Origin: Dacryopinax spathularia
Lineage: Eukaryota; Basidiomycota; Dacrymycetes; Dacrymycetales; Dacrymycetaceae
Assembly: GCA_037974965.1 (NCBI GenBank)
Contig: JBBPFI010000019.1
Coordinates: forward strand, 82,555 to 146,554
Length of the DNA stretch: 64,000 bases
Direction: 5' to 3'
Below, piece after piece: positions 33,501 to 44,347 of the stretch. Within the stretch, counting starts at the first letter, position 1; every line of letters starts with the position of its first letter. The translations under genes were made by a program, and so were the position numbers. The notes under the pieces were generated by a model. That model was not told where the DNA came from. It saw only the letters and a program-made list of their open reading frames with translations, and made no database searches.

Positions 33501-36262
33501 ACTGCTAGTAAACTATAGGGGTCAGATAATACTGCCCTCAGAACTGTACGTGATAGTTTCCCATCATACAGCTCGCACCCGAAATATATTATAAAATATT
33601 ATTCATGAAACTCATTTAAAGTTCAATTTTTATATTTCTATATTAATTGAATTCTAGATTGGGATGTCCTTTTTTTTTTTTAATAGATTTATTTAGAAAA
33701 TTTGCTAATTTTTCTTAAGTCAGAAGCTGTTAGATTACCATTATAGTAAAGGTGATGGTGATAAGAACAAAGTGGAATTTGTTTTCTTAATGTAGCTCCA
33801 ATTCATTGCGCATACGTAGAGTTACCAGTTCTCATTCGAGTACGTACATTTTTTACAGAACGAAGATAATGCATTTCTATTTTATAAGAAGAACCACATA
33901 AAACACATTCTCTATTAAAAGTATTTTGAGTTAATTTAGCAGACCATGAAACTCGAGCTAAGTACGAAAATTTAGGTATATTTGTTTTATTTTTATAATC
34001 ATGTTAAACTTTCATTGTTGTAGGTCAAACTAATTGTATACCTGTATCTGGATCTTTTAATAATTTACCAAATTGACTGAAAGATTTAGCAAAATTATTT
34101 AATTTATATTTTCTAGCCAAGGTGTATGCACATGACATTTGGAGAAAGTGAAGAATGTATTTTAATCTATTATAATTAGAAGCAAAAGAATAAAAATTTA
34201 ATAATCCGTTTATTTTTGAGTTGTAAAAAGTTATAATTTCATAATGACTTAAATTAGTTATTTTAGTATAAGCAATAGGATAATATTTACCTAATTTATC
34301 TTGTCTTATGAAACCATTTTTCTTTAAAGTTAATAAAAGATCATCCAAAGGTGCTTTAATTAAAAGTCTAGAGTGACTTCTCCTTTTAGATTTACGTCCT
34401 AAAGAGTATTTTATCTTATGAACAAAAGTAGGATTATTTTTCATTTTTACAATTTCTGCTCCTAAAAATTTAAAATTATTATCACTTAAATTGGTAATAA
34501 GAGTTTTATCTAAGTTTAAATTAAGACCACAATTTTGTAGTAAAAATGACTTTATTAGATTTCTATGGTAAATAGCATCATCTTTAGATCCTTCAATCAA
34601 TACCACGAAATCATCACGATATCTGATAAACATCATTCGTTTATAGTTTGGATCTTTAGAAATACCAGAAGGAATAGTTCTTGATTTTAATCTCATAGTT
34701 GATTTGTCATTAGTATCTGATTTCTTTATTTGATATTGCATTTTTTTATATTCAGGATTCATTTTTCTTTTAGTTCCTTTTGAAAATTTAATAATTAAAT
34801 TTTCAACAAAGTGATCAAAGTCGTTCAGAACTATATTTACTAAAATAGGACTTAGCATACCACCTTGCGGTGTACCAATATCCGTTTTAATTAATTTACC
34901 ATTTTTAGGTTTTGATCCTGTTTTAAGATATTTTTGTATTAACTCTAAAAATCGTGGATCTCCAATTTTTTGTGATACTTTTTTCATAATAGCAGCATGT
35001 GGTATCATATCAAAACATTTACTTATATCACCTTGTATAACTCAGGTATAATTTCTACCCTTTAGATATAAAGGTAATAAAGCGGAATGGACAGATTTTC
35101 CAGGTCTGAAACCATAACTATTTTCTGAAAATATATCTTCTCAAATTGCTTCTAAAATAACTTGTAAAGCTTTTTGTACTATTTTATCTCTAGGTGAGCC
35201 TACAGACAAAATTCGAAATTGACCTGGTTTGTTAGGTTTAGGTATAATAACTTGACGAGTTGGTTTAAATTGAAATTTACCATTTTTTAGCTCTTCTACA
35301 ATATGTTCAAATCATTTCAAGTTTATTCCATCTAATGTCTCAGGAGTAAAACCAGGTGACATATTACCATACTTACCTTTAATCTTTAAATAACAACTTA
35401 CCAAAAAATCAACATTATATAAAAGTTCTTCTAGATTGTAAATCTTTTGATGAGTTTTCTGAAGTTTGCATATCCTACTCTTTAATTCTGTTTGAAAAGC
35501 ATTACGTGAAAAGGCTTTTGAATTATTATTATCTATGAGAATATTAGGATTCGCCAGCTTGTTCTCAAGTAAAGCCTTTTTATTATTCAAATCAGAAACT
35601 TTTTCAGATATGCTATTTCGGCTAGGACCCTTCATTCTTACAACTGAATTACTAAGTTCCCTCTGTGTCCGCGGTACTGCGGTATGCAGTCTGAAGCGGT
35701 TTGTTCCCAAGTTTGCTATTATGTTACGTTTTATGTCTATTTTCCCGTAGATGCTTGCGCACATTATATTAACAGTGTTTTCGGTTAATATTAAATTACT
35801 ATCCTGTAATGCCGTCGAAATTACTGACAACATCTTATCTATTGGAGCTGATAAAATGCATAATTCGAACCCTACCAAACTATTCTGCTTTATAAATGGA
35901 TAGAGCCACTGGAAAAGATTGCAGCTGTACGTGTCAAGTTTGTAAACCTCATCATAGGAAATCCTACTAATACCGTCCACTAGAAGTGGCAGACCTTCTT
36001 TTACGGTACATTGCATGATTGCTATCCGATTAAAGAAGTTATTAGCCTCAGAAACCGTATCATACTGTAGTACGTATATTAATAATCATATAAATATTAA
36101 TGTCAGAAATACGTAAGAGCTCAGACAGAAAGCTCAATAAACATAAAGCTTTAAATGGCGCACACCAAAATTCCACATATAACTAATATTTGAAGGCTCA
36201 GGGTTATCTACAACATATGAATTTACAAAACCCAAGATATAATTCTTCTTCAACGTCCTCAT
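21566..36262 (-). CDS. cob: apocytochrome b, ten exons
   Basis: Quinol-oxidising subunit of complex III. Exons are 36262-36164, 33514-33413, 32424-32230, 29996-29972, 29530-29462, 28259-28244, 27054-26880, 24409-24335, 22512-22449 and, nearest candidate, 21819-21566. The phases join exactly. Landmarks are [79 protein letters not shown], the second haem region, PASIVPEW and [12 protein letters not shown]. Haem-ligand His residues are present. The nearest last exon ends prematurely at TAA (21566) after GQLFTF, so one of the downstream exon copies (18415 or 16800) may be the one used. Exons 4 and 6 are only 25 and 16 nt. Confidence 0.92.
21820..22448 (-). other. cob intron 9, group I, no ORF
   Basis: Inserted after PEWY (TGG T|). 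It ends in G before ATCTTTTGCC. Core-like elements CAGAGACTATATG and AAGAGACTACTAG both occur, suggesting a partial internal duplication. A GC cluster and A/T palindrome sit at about 22226-22320. Confidence 0.7.
22513..24334 (-). pseudogene. cob intron 8, group I, with degenerate two-motif LAGLIDADG ORF
   Basis: The intron follows YMPNTLG. ORF segments include [14 protein letters not shown] and [21 protein letters not shown] second motif resembles [13 protein letters not shown]. Several frameshifts break the ORF between about 22980 and 23900. AATCAGCAGATAAC near 24065 matches a group I Q-type element. Confidence 0.7.
24410..26879 (-). pseudogene. cob intron 7, group II, with wrecked reverse transcriptase ORF
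   Basis: Domain V (GAGAGCGGTGTGAATACGAA then CACCGTTC) lies at about 24450-24495. RT fragments are clear but scattered over frames: [14 protein letters not shown]-like, [13 protein letters not shown], and an HNH-like tail with CLVCN...HHVRMMK. The 5' end does not show GTGCG; instead exon PYFTF is followed by TAAATTGCGCCACGCGGCG, which looks like a GC-cluster insertion at the splice site. The intron may be unable to splice normally. Confidence 0.72.
27055..28243 (-). pseudogene. cob intron 6, group I, with two-motif LAGLIDADG ORF (frameshifted)
   Basis: It follows VWGGF and precedes SVNNATLN, a common cob intron site. The ORF overlaps the core (TCAGAGATTAAACA), then [46 protein letters not shown] and the intact second motif [12 protein letters not shown], ending at 27367. 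Frame breaks fall at a run of nine T near 28005 and a run of A near 27872. Confidence 0.75.
28260..29461 (-). pseudogene. cob intron 5, group I, with two-motif LAGLIDADG ORF (frameshifted)
   Basis: The ORF starts in frame with exon 5 (LGKDFVE). Motif 1 is [13 protein letters not shown] and motif 2 is [12 protein letters not shown]. The middle has [20 protein letters not shown]. Frame changes occur near 29420 and 29340, and the tail after about 28800 is disrupted. The most intact stretch is 28880-29299. Confidence 0.78.
29531..29971 (-). other. cob intron 4, group I, small and ORF-less
   Basis: It splits LPMGQMS-L at AGCT|; it ends ACCATG before TATGGGG. The 441-nt sequence is almost entirely core and closely matches the cores of rns introns 2 and 3 (shared stretches include CTAACTATCAAATTCC, GTAAAAGAGCAACGAGTA and AAATCAAAATCCTTACTA). 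Confidence 0.82.
29997..32229 (-). CDS. cob intron 3, group I, with intact-looking LAGLIDADG endonuclease ORF
   Basis: The group I core lies 5' at about 31730-31870 (CAGACTGG, ACAGTCG). The ORF follows: open from about 31495 to the stop at 30146, including [37 protein letters not shown] and [14 protein letters not shown], then a C-terminal NUMOD-like region ([12 protein letters not shown]). This is the only LAGLIDADG ORF in the window without a clear lesion, given TGA as Trp. A TAG lies upstream of YNNLEPI, so the start is probably ATG at 31474. Homing enzyme or maturase. Confidence 0.8.
32425..33412 (-). other. cob intron 2, group I, with ORF remnants
   Basis: It lies between EH and IMRDV. 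Core elements near 33260-33310 (GACAATTAGCAGGACAC, CCTCAAAGACTAAACG) identify group I. Weak coding remnants at 32520-32930 ([21 protein letters not shown]-like) are too broken to assign. Contains a CGCCACGCGG GC cluster near 32938. Confidence 0.68.
33515..36163 (-). CDS. cob intron 1, group II, with reverse transcriptase/maturase ORF
   Basis: It begins GTGCGCC after WNFG and ends GACCCCTAT before AGTTTACTAG. Domain V is GAGCTGTATGATGGGAAACT...GTACAGTTC. The ORF continues from exon 1 to TAA at 34004. RT blocks include [39 protein letters not shown] and [11 protein letters not shown], so the catalytic motif is YRDD rather than YADD. A maturase X domain follows. Beyond the TAA the same frame encodes an HNH-like region ([17 protein letters not shown]), cut off by that stop. 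Confidence 0.87.
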
Positions 36263-36809
36263 AGAAGTTTTTTTATTATCTGAAAGCCATTTTTAATTTA
36301 CTATTTAAAATAATAAATATATTAGTATGAATACATTTTAAATTTTAATATTAAAACATATTTTATTAAATTAAAAATATCTTTCTAATTTTAATTTATT
36401 ACTTTAATTTCAATATTTATGTGAAAAGTGCGTGACGAGCGCATGTAGATTCTATGGATAAAGAAATTAAATTTATAAAAAAAAAATTTTTTTATCGCCA
36501 GTCTTTTGCCAGACGTTATCAAATTTTTTTTTTATTAAAAAATTAAATATTAGTATAATAATAGTTAAACACTATATAAATTTGAAAAATTAATAAAACC
36601 ATAATAAAACATCAGCTCTAGCATGCCGTGAGCACAAATAATTTTTAATAGGTTTAAATTTAATAATTATTTTTATTGATTACCTAAAATAAAGAATATA
36701 GCAAATAGCTTATAACTTCTCTTATTTTTAACTTTTTAGAAGATAAAAATCACCGTTTTTTTGAAAAAAATTTTTCAATAATATTAAGCCCATAAAAAAA
36801 AAATAAGTT

Positions 36810-36880
36810 TAAGCTCAAGAAGAATCGAACTTCTATAAGTCTCGCATCAGGAAACTATTTTACCTTTAAATTATGAGCTT
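36810..36880 (-). tRNA. trnI(gau): tRNA-Ile(GAU)
   Basis: Acceptor AAGCTCA/TGAGCTT, anticodon arm GTTTC-CTGATGC-GAGAC. Confidence 0.9.
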
Positions 36881-37040
36881 TTATCATATATTTTAAGTCT
36901 TTATTTTCGTCACAGTATGTTTAAAAGATTTGAAAAAAATGAACTGTCGTAATTTAAGCAAGATAAACATACGATAAAAAAAAAAAGAGAAATACAAGTT
37001 AATTAAATACTTTATCATTATAAATTTATTTTTATTTAGC

Positions 37041-37111
37041 CAAGAATAAAGCGATTCGAACGCCTACCATTGATTTTGGAGATCAATATACTACCATTAT
37101 ACTATATTCCT
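37041..37111 (-). tRNA. trnW(cca): tRNA-Trp(CCA)
   Basis: Acceptor AGGAATA/TATTCTT, anticodon arm TTGAT-CTCCAAA-ATCAA. The anticodon CCA reads UGG only. It closely resembles the neighbouring trnW(UCA), with which it shares most of the D and T arms. Confidence 0.88.
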
Positions 37112-37249
37112 AAAAAAAAAATATTTAACTTTTTTTTTTAAAGGCTTTTAACTTTTTAAATATAAAAAGTTGCAAGCTTTTTTTATATTACTATTAAAAA
37201 ATAGTAAATAAAAAAAACTATAATTAATTTACTAAAACAAAATATTTTA

Positions 37250-37320
37250 CAAGAGTAAAGCGATTCGAACGCTTACTAATGATTTTGAAGATCATGATAC
37301 TACCATTATACTATACTCTT
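37250..37320 (-). tRNA. trnW(uca): tRNA-Trp(UCA)
   Basis: Acceptor AAGAGTA/TACTCTT, anticodon arm ATGAT-CTTCAAA-ATCAT. It decodes UGA and UGG, matching the many UGA Trp codons here. A degenerate duplicate lies at 42333-42403. Confidence 0.93.
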
Positions 37321-37387
37321 AAAAAAATAAAGGGAGTTAATAAGAATTAAAAATAAAAATAAAACTCTATAAATAAAAAGGGGGTTG

Positions 37388-37620
37388 TCATTGGGAATAT
37401 AAACCAAATATACACTTTAGAAGAATGTTACTTTTACCTTTCGGTTTTGGGTAAATATAAAAATGGTTTTTAACAATGAATATAAATTTTATGCTGGGGT
37501 ATGATTGTAAACATATAAAAATAAAAAAGTTTTTTTTTCTAGAAGGAATTGAATATTTAAAAACCATATTTACAATCCAGGGTTTAGCCATTTATACTTC
37601 ACTCTAAATTTAAACTTGTC
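37388..37620 (-). pseudogene. remnants of trnR(UCU) and trnC
   Basis: The TTTAGAAGAATGTTACTTT core of trnR(UCU) is preserved on the plus-strand text near 37420, but its acceptor and T stems are destroyed. Near 37560 a trnC-like anticodon arm survives with substitutions, including loss of the GCA loop context. Confidence 0.78.
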
Positions 37621-38152
37621 CTATCTAGATAAGATACGTACTAAATTTAATTACATTATTTTTGTTTAATTACTAAATAAAAAAAAAAAAGGATAATTTA
37701 AATATTTAAATTTATTAGTTTAATAGCTAAATACTTTTTTTATTATTTGTAATTAAGCCTTAAACTTAATACTCTAGGTCTAAATATTAATAAGAATAAT
37801 ATAAACCCCTTAATTATTAATAAAATCAGAAGTATATATTATTTGACGTAACTTTTTTATTTATAAAAAAGTAAATATATTACTATATGATTAATTTAAA
37901 AAATATAGCAAATTTACATATATTTTCATTCAAAAAATATAATATGTATTATTATTATTTATTTAATTTGTTGCCGTAGGTTGTTTTTTTTTTTATTTTT
38001 TTTTTTAGCCATGGGCAGAAATTTTAATTTTATTTTTATTTATAAATCATAATGGTAAAGATAGTATTAAATCATAATTTAAATTTATATAAGAATTAAT
38101 TAACATTGCGTATAAAAATAAATTTGTAAAGATTTAATCTGATGGAAAATTT

Positions 38153-38431
38153 TTAGTATATTTTTAACCTTTCTAATAAGTTTACTAATTTTATATTGAT
38201 CATCATAATAACAAATAGAAATAAAACTGTAATAGCACCTACGTAAATAATAAGATAAGATAATCCTACAAAACCTACTCCTAATACTAATAAATAACAA
38301 GCAGAATGAATAAAAACTGAAGTTAAAAATAATACTAAAATTATAGGATTTTTAGAAGTTATAACTAATATTCCTGAAATAATTACTTCAAAAGCTAAAA
38401 TATCTAATAGAAAATAACTAAATTCCATCAT
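38153..38431 (-). pseudogene. truncated nad6 copy
   Basis: 92 codons matching residues 1-86 of the intact nad6 with about a dozen substitutions (for example MGLSH to MMEFSY), then a frame break and stop. Scattered C-terminal remnants continue to about 37740. Confidence 0.92.
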
Positions 38432-38818
38432 TAATATATTTTTGGTTATTTAATTTGTTTGGTTTTTTTATTAAATATCTTATATAATATATATTATTAT
38501 AGTAAAATATTTACTATATATTAAAATTTTTTATATTTAAGTATTAATCTTAAAAAATTTTTTTTTTTACTTTTTAAGTAAAAAAAAAGGATAAGGCATA
38601 GTTAGTGCGTAGCGAGTAAATTTGAAATAATTTATTAAGAAAACTAAATAGGAGTTAAATTTATTAACTTTCCATCAGTTAAAAGTGTAAATTTAAATTT
38701 GTTTGTTTAAATTTAATTAAAAAAAAGGATAGAATAATAAATTAAAAAAAAAAAATAAAATTTAAATATTCTTATTAAAATTTATTTATATATACATAAA
38801 TAAAATCGTAAGTAAAAT

Positions 38819-38890
38819 AGGTATTAAGAGGATTCGAACCTCTGTAATGAGTAGTAACAGTACTCTGCATGACCACTATGCTATAATACC
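38819..38890 (-). tRNA. trnN(guu): tRNA-Asn(GUU), copy A
   Basis: Acceptor GGTATTA/TAATACC, anticodon arm GAGTA-CTGTTAC-TACTC. Identical in sequence to copy B through the whole tRNA as far as I can see. Confidence 0.9.
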
Positions 38891-39026
38891 AGAAATATTA
38901 ATTTAGCAAACAAATGTTTAAATTTATATCCTAAAAATAATTTAATACCACCGACAAAAAATTTATATAATATTCCTTTTTTTAAATTTACTTTTATTTA
39001 TATCAACACCTTGATAGAATAGGGGA

Positions 39027-39099
39027 TCTGGTGGGTCCGATTCGAACGAACAAATACATAGTCCCAAACTATGCGACAAGCCAATTAGTCTTCCACCAG
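39027..39099 (-). tRNA. trnP(ugg): tRNA-Pro(UGG), copy A
   Basis: Acceptor CTGGTGG/CCACCAG, anticodon arm CATAG-TTTGGGA-CTATG. Same as copy B. Confidence 0.9.
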
Positions 39100-39405
39100 T
39101 TATAATAATTAATATTAAATTTAATTTTTTGCCGTAAGTTATTTTTTTTAACATACATACTTCTTTTAAACCTTTATCTATTTTTTAAAAAAGTTTATAT
39201 TTATTTCTTTATTTAATCTTAATAATATTTGTTGATATTTTTTTTTTAATTAGAAATTAAACTTAAAAAAAAAAATATTAAATTCGATTAAAATTTAAAA
39301 GTAGAATTTAGAATTTAAATATAATTTAATCCGCATTCCCACAATCAGTTAGATTAAACAAAGTTGTCAATAAATTTGATTTACTTCTATATATAAAGGC
39401 TCGAG

Positions 39406-40794
39406 TTGCCAACGATAAATATAGTAACATTGTACTTTGCATTTATTGCAGTACCTAACACAGATTATATAAAAATAAAAATAATTAAAAAAATATTCCC
39501 AAATTTAGTCAGCACTTTATTTATACACAAAATCCTTGCTATTATGCACACGGTACAAAAATTTAATAATAAAAATAATAGTAATATTAAAATTTTTAAT
39601 AATGCAGGAGATATTGCCTTTTTTCTTTCTTTAATGTTATTTATGTTTTTTTTTCTATATTATTTAATAGTATATTCAAATTTTAATTGGTTGATTTTTG
39701 TTATAGGATTTACATTTTCTTTTTGTATACATTATTTTATTTTAGATAAGTTTCATTATTCAGAGAATATAGTTATCAGGTTATTACAAAAATTTATTAT
39801 TAATTTTATTATATGATTCTTATTATTGGTCCTGGGTACCGGTTTGCTTTATGAAAGCGGAGTCATAAAATTGGTATATTGTAGTACAGATGACATAGGA
39901 TCTAGTGCAGGTTCAAATAGTGCCGTTGAAAACACAAATAAATCAATTCTAGATGTAAAAGAGGTGCATGGGGCAGATAAAACTGAAACTGTGGAACAAA
40001 AACCTTATTATGAAGCTAGAGTGGACAAAAATGTAACTGATACGGTTTTAAGTGAATTAACTTATTTGGCTGGAAAAGCCATTGAACAAGCTGGTATTAC
40101 TTTAGGAGCTAGTGCTGCAGGAGGTACAGTAGGGGCAACTGTTTTCAAAGGAACAGCCGGTATGCCAATGGCGCCTCGTATTGCTGTAACTGCAGCTAGT
40201 GCAGGTTTAACAGATGGTACAGTTGCAGTCGGGGGCATGGTCGGTAAAGCAATCGGTCAAAATATTTTAGACACTGCTAATTTAAAAACACAATCCTATA
40301 ATTTGGATACTAGTAATCGTCCAAATAGTCCTACTGACAATTTTTTTGCCAGTCCATTCGAATCCTTAAGTCCTATGCAAGAATTATTAATTTATTCTAT
40401 TATTTTAGATGTTATAGCCATAGGTGTAATATTATTATTAATTTTAATTTTTCTGCTTAGATTATTATCTAGTTTTGATAAAAATCCTATTAAAGAAAAA
40501 TTGGCCAAGTATCTACCAGTTTTTCTTAGTAGTTGGAGTATTAAGTGATTAGATAATTTTTTTAAATTTAGCAATACATTTTATTTATTAATAGCAATAT
40601 ATTCTATAATACTATTAATAATAATTATATTTATGCAAATTTATATTAGTAATGAATTATTTAATAATATTGATAATTATATACTTGTTCATAATAGCTA
40701 TAAAAATTTTTGTTTATTTTTAACTCTTAACACTATTTCTAAATCTTCATCTTATAATAGAAGTAGTTCAAAAACAAATATAAGACTTATATAA
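39406..40794 (+). CDS. plus-strand hypothetical membrane protein, possibly plasmid-derived
   Basis: 462 codons read through two TGA Trp codons (39814 and 40546). The start is uncertain: TTG at 39406 follows a TAA, and an ATG occurs near 39541. An N-terminal hydrophobic region (two to three helices) is followed by an acidic linker (KEVHGADKTETVEQK), then a Gly/Ala-rich hydrophobic segment (GASAAGGTVGATVFKGTAGM and on to GLTDGTVAVGG), then three further membrane helices. Codon use is less A/T-biased in the Gly/Ala part. Its opposite strand and position between the two tRNA-nad6 copies suggest insertion. Family not recognised. Confidence 0.78.
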
Positions 40795-42189
40795 AATAAA
40801 TATAAGTATAACAACCCCTTATTTATATATTTTTTTTTTTATTTTAATGGTGCAAAGTGTAAATAGTATTTATTTTTATAAAATTAAAATAAAAAAAAAA
40901 GTAAAATGGTATAAACAAAGAAAAATAGATAAAAAAGGTTAATCAACTAGTAATATAAAATGTATTACTAAAAAAAAAATAGTAATATTCAGAGTATATA
41001 AGAATAATAGATTTTTGTTAAAATTTTACCCAGTATAAAATTTCAAAAATATTTATTGTTAAAAGTAAAAAAAAAAAATAATAATTAAAAAATGATTACT
41101 ATTACTAATAATAAAAAAGATTTATAAGATTTAAGGTATCCATGTAGCAAATGAATGATTTCATTAAATTAGCTTAGTTTTACATGAAGTTTTAATAAAC
41201 CTAAAAAAGATTATGAAAATATTCAGTTGATAGATTAAATTTGTATTCTAATAAGTAAATAATTAAGAAATTTTTATATAAATATAGAGTATTATATGAG
41301 GATTTTCTACAGGAAAAATTATAAACTTTATATTTAAATTTTATAACAGTAAAAATGAGCCTTCTACCGAGAAAAAAAAAATAGAAATAACATATACTTA
41401 TTTTTATAATTTAGTTTCTTAGATTTTAGTATTTTACAAAGTGAAATAGTGATAAATAATTTTGGAGAATAAAGTCTAAATCTAAATTTTAAGAAAGTAT
41501 AAATATTTTTAAGTATTTTTCTATTTGAAAAAAAAATGTGGAGTAATGTCTTAGCTAAATTAAATTTTTATAACATAGCTAGCTATAAATATTCATTCTA
41601 TTTATAAACGCTATCTTATTCAGATTATTGGGTTTTATTGACTATTTAATCTATTAGAAATATTCTTATAATATAAGAAGGTTATAAAAATTAGAATTTA
41701 TGGCTGCCATAGGCGGTAATTTAAATTATTCTAGATTATCTTTATATACTCAATAAGATTACAACACAAATTATTTACACTTGATATCTAGTATTAAAGA
41801 ATTAAAAATAAAAAAATTTTTCATGAAAATGTTTAAAAATTTTATACCTCAAATCATTCTAATAAAAAAAAAAAGTATAATACTATTCCCAACAAAATTT
41901 TAAGAAGGACTATCAGTTTATTAATTATTGATATTGAAAACGACATATATGATATTCTTGTAAATATTACTTTTAATATTGGAAAACTTAAAAGAAATTT
42001 ATATTTTTTGCACTATGAAAAAGACAAATTTACAAAAATTCAAAGTGTTAAAATAAGAAATATGTAAAATAAAAATAAAAAAGAATTTGAAATTTTTAGA
42101 AATAAAGTGCGAAATTATAAGTGAGTAAGTAATTAGATAAATTAATTATAACAGTTAATTCTTTAGAATCCAAAATAAAGAAAAGAGGC
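40795..42189. other. long AT-rich spacer
   Basis: No established gene. A short plus-strand open stretch at about 41860-42067 (LLIIDIENDIYDILVNITF) is more peptide-like than its surroundings and may be a plasmid ORF remnant. Confidence 0.4.
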
Positions 42190-42332
42190 TAATAAAAAAA
42201 AATAAAAAAAAAAATATTTACTTTTTTTTAAGGCTTTATACTTTATATTATAAAAAGTCGCAAGCTTATTTAAAAAAAGTATAAAAATCATTTTATTAGA
42301 ATATTACTATTTTACTAAAATAAAATATTTTA

Positions 42333-42403
42333 CAAGAGTAAAATGATTCAAACGCTAACTAATGATTTTGAAGATCATGATACTACCTATATATTATACT
42401 AGT
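42333..42403 (-). pseudogene. degenerate trnW(UCA) copy
   Basis: The anticodon arm ATGAT-CTTCAAA-ATCAT is kept, but the acceptor (ACTAGTA against TACTCTT), D arm and T loop (TTTGAAT) carry mismatches relative to 37250-37320. Confidence 0.82.
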
Positions 42404-42506
42404 AAAAATAAAAAATAAATAAAGTTAATAAATATGCTACTATGGCTTACTTTAAGGCTACCCTAGGAACAAAAAATTATAAATAAAATTACATAAATAA
42501 AAAGGT

Positions 42507-42578
42507 TTTTCCCATTGGGAATCGAACCCAAATAAACACTTTAGAAGAATGTTACTTTCACCATTAAGTCATGGGAAA
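42507..42578 (-). tRNA. trnR(ucu): tRNA-Arg(UCU)
   Basis: Acceptor TTTCCCA/TGGGAAA, anticodon arm ACATT-CTTCTAA-AGTGT, T loop TTCGATT. Confidence 0.92.
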
Positions 42579-42660
42579 TATTAAATATCATTATTTGACA
42601 GTTACTTTAAAATTCTTTATTATTTCGTATTAAGCAAACAAAGAACGTAAAAGAGATAAA

Positions 42661-42732
42661 AGAGTTAAGAGGGAATTGAACCCTTAAAAACCAGATTTGC
42701 AATCCAGTCATAGAACCATCTATACTTAACTC
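42661..42732 (-). tRNA. trnC(gca): tRNA-Cys(GCA), copy 2
   Basis: Acceptor GAGTTAA/TTAACTC, anticodon arm CTGGA-TTGCAAA-TCTGG (GCA; the stem includes two G-T pairs). Sequence unlike the trnC at 4903. Confidence 0.85.
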
Positions 42733-42920
42733 GAAATATTAAGTTTGTTTTTCCCCAATGAAAGATTTTAGTCGCCACGCGAGTCGCCACGCGGGAAATT
42801 AAATTTTAACTTTTTTGTTCAAAATTAAGTCTAGACAACTTGTACATAGAACAAAGAGTTTTTTAATTAAATATTATTAAATATAAAGGGGAGATATTTT
42901 TAAATTTAAATATTTAAAAA

Positions 42921-43568
42921 TTAATCATCTTTATGATTAATTCTTAAACTTAATACAATAGGTCCAAACATAGCTAAAAATAATATAATACCCATTATTA
43001 TTAATAGAATGAAACCATAAGTATATAATGTTTGTCCTAACATTTCTATTTGTAAAAAATTATAAATTGTAGTATCTGATATGTTTTCAATAGATGGTAA
43101 ATTATTTTTGTTTTGCATTAAAGCTAAATATTCAATATTATTATCATTGTAATTTAACATCATAGCATTTATTTTATTTATAAATCATAATGGTAAAGAT
43201 AGTATTGAATCATAATTTAAATTTATAGGAGAAATAGTTAACATTTCATAAAAAAATAAACTTGTAAGAATTAAACCTAATGGTAAACTTTTAGTATATT
43301 CTGATCCCACTTCTAATAAGTCTACTAATTTTATATTGATCATCATAATAACAAATAGAAATAAAACTGTAATAGCACCTACGTAAATAATAAGATAAGA
43401 TAACCCTACAAAACCTACTCCTAATACTAATAAATAACAAGCAGAATGAATCAAAACTGAAATTAAAAATAATACTGAAATTACAGGATTTTTAGAAGTT
43501 ATAACTAATATTCCTGAAATAATTGCTCCAAAAGCTAAAATATCTAATAGAAAATGACTAAGTCCCAT
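42921..43568 (-). CDS. nad6: NADH dehydrogenase subunit 6
   Basis: 215-residue complex I membrane subunit, open through a TGA Trp codon at 43182-43184. Five hydrophobic helices; LLVLGVGFVGLSYLIIYVGA, with the conserved YVGAI segment, in the third helix region. The N-terminal half is duplicated as a pseudogene at 38153-38431. Confidence 0.95.
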
Positions 43569-44077
43569 TATTATTTTTTTTTTATTTTTTTTTCTTTAAT
43601 ATTTTTAACTATTCGTTATATTTAATAATAAGATAGTTATTTAAAAAATATCAAGGTTTTTAGTAAGATATTTACATTTACTATATATTAAAATTTTTTA
43701 TACTTAAAGATTAATGTTAAAATTTTATCTATTTAATTCTTGTTTTTAAATATTAAAATCAGGCTGCCTTAGGCTACTGTAGATGGATAAAATAGAATAA
43801 TAAAATAGAAAATTTTAGAAATTTAATTAAGAATACTAAATATGAGTTAAATTTATTAACTTTTATTGGTTATAAGTATAAGTTTTATTTTTTTATTTAA
43901 ATTGAATAAAAAAAAAAAGGAATAGGATAATTAGAAAAGTTTTAAGAAAGAAATAAAATTATTATTTCTTAATTTCATTTTACTTACCTTTGTCTATAAA
44001 AAAAAAATCAAAAAAAGAATTATATTTTTTTTAGCTTCAAGCAAGGACGCATAGATTACTAAAATCCTAAGTAAAAT

Positions 44078-44149
44078 AGGTATTAAGAGGATTCGAACCT
44101 CTGTAATGAGTAGTAACAGTACTCTGCATGACCACTATGCTATAATACC
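44078..44149 (-). tRNA. trnN(guu): tRNA-Asn(GUU), copy B
   Basis: Same cloverleaf as copy A: acceptor GGTATTA/TAATACC, loop CTGTTAC. Confidence 0.9.
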
Positions 44150-44274
44150 AGAAATATTAATTTAGTTAGTTAATTTGTATACTCATTTGATAATATGAAT
44201 TATATTAAATTAATTGTATACCTTTTTTTTTAGTTTACTTTTATTTATATCAACACTTTGATATAATATGAGGA

Positions 44275-44347
44275 TCTGGTGGGTCCGATTCGAACGAACA
44301 AATACATAGTCCCAAACTATGCGACAAGCCAATTAGTCTTCCACCAG
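44275..44347 (-). tRNA. trnP(ugg): tRNA-Pro(UGG), copy B
   Basis: Same cloverleaf as copy A: acceptor CTGGTGG/CCACCAG, loop TTTGGGA. Confidence 0.9.

Larger units (their letters stand above)
37115..39125 (-). repeat. duplicated tRNA-nad6 block, copy A
   Basis: Collinear with 42190-44365. In this copy trnW, trnN and trnP are intact, while trnR(UCU) (about 37390-37460), trnC (about 37550-37620) and nad6 are degenerate. Confidence 0.9.

Noticed and set aside
38100-38300. Minus-strand ORF overlapping the nad6 pseudogene
   Set aside because: It is in a different frame from the recognisable nad6 segment and has no features of its own.
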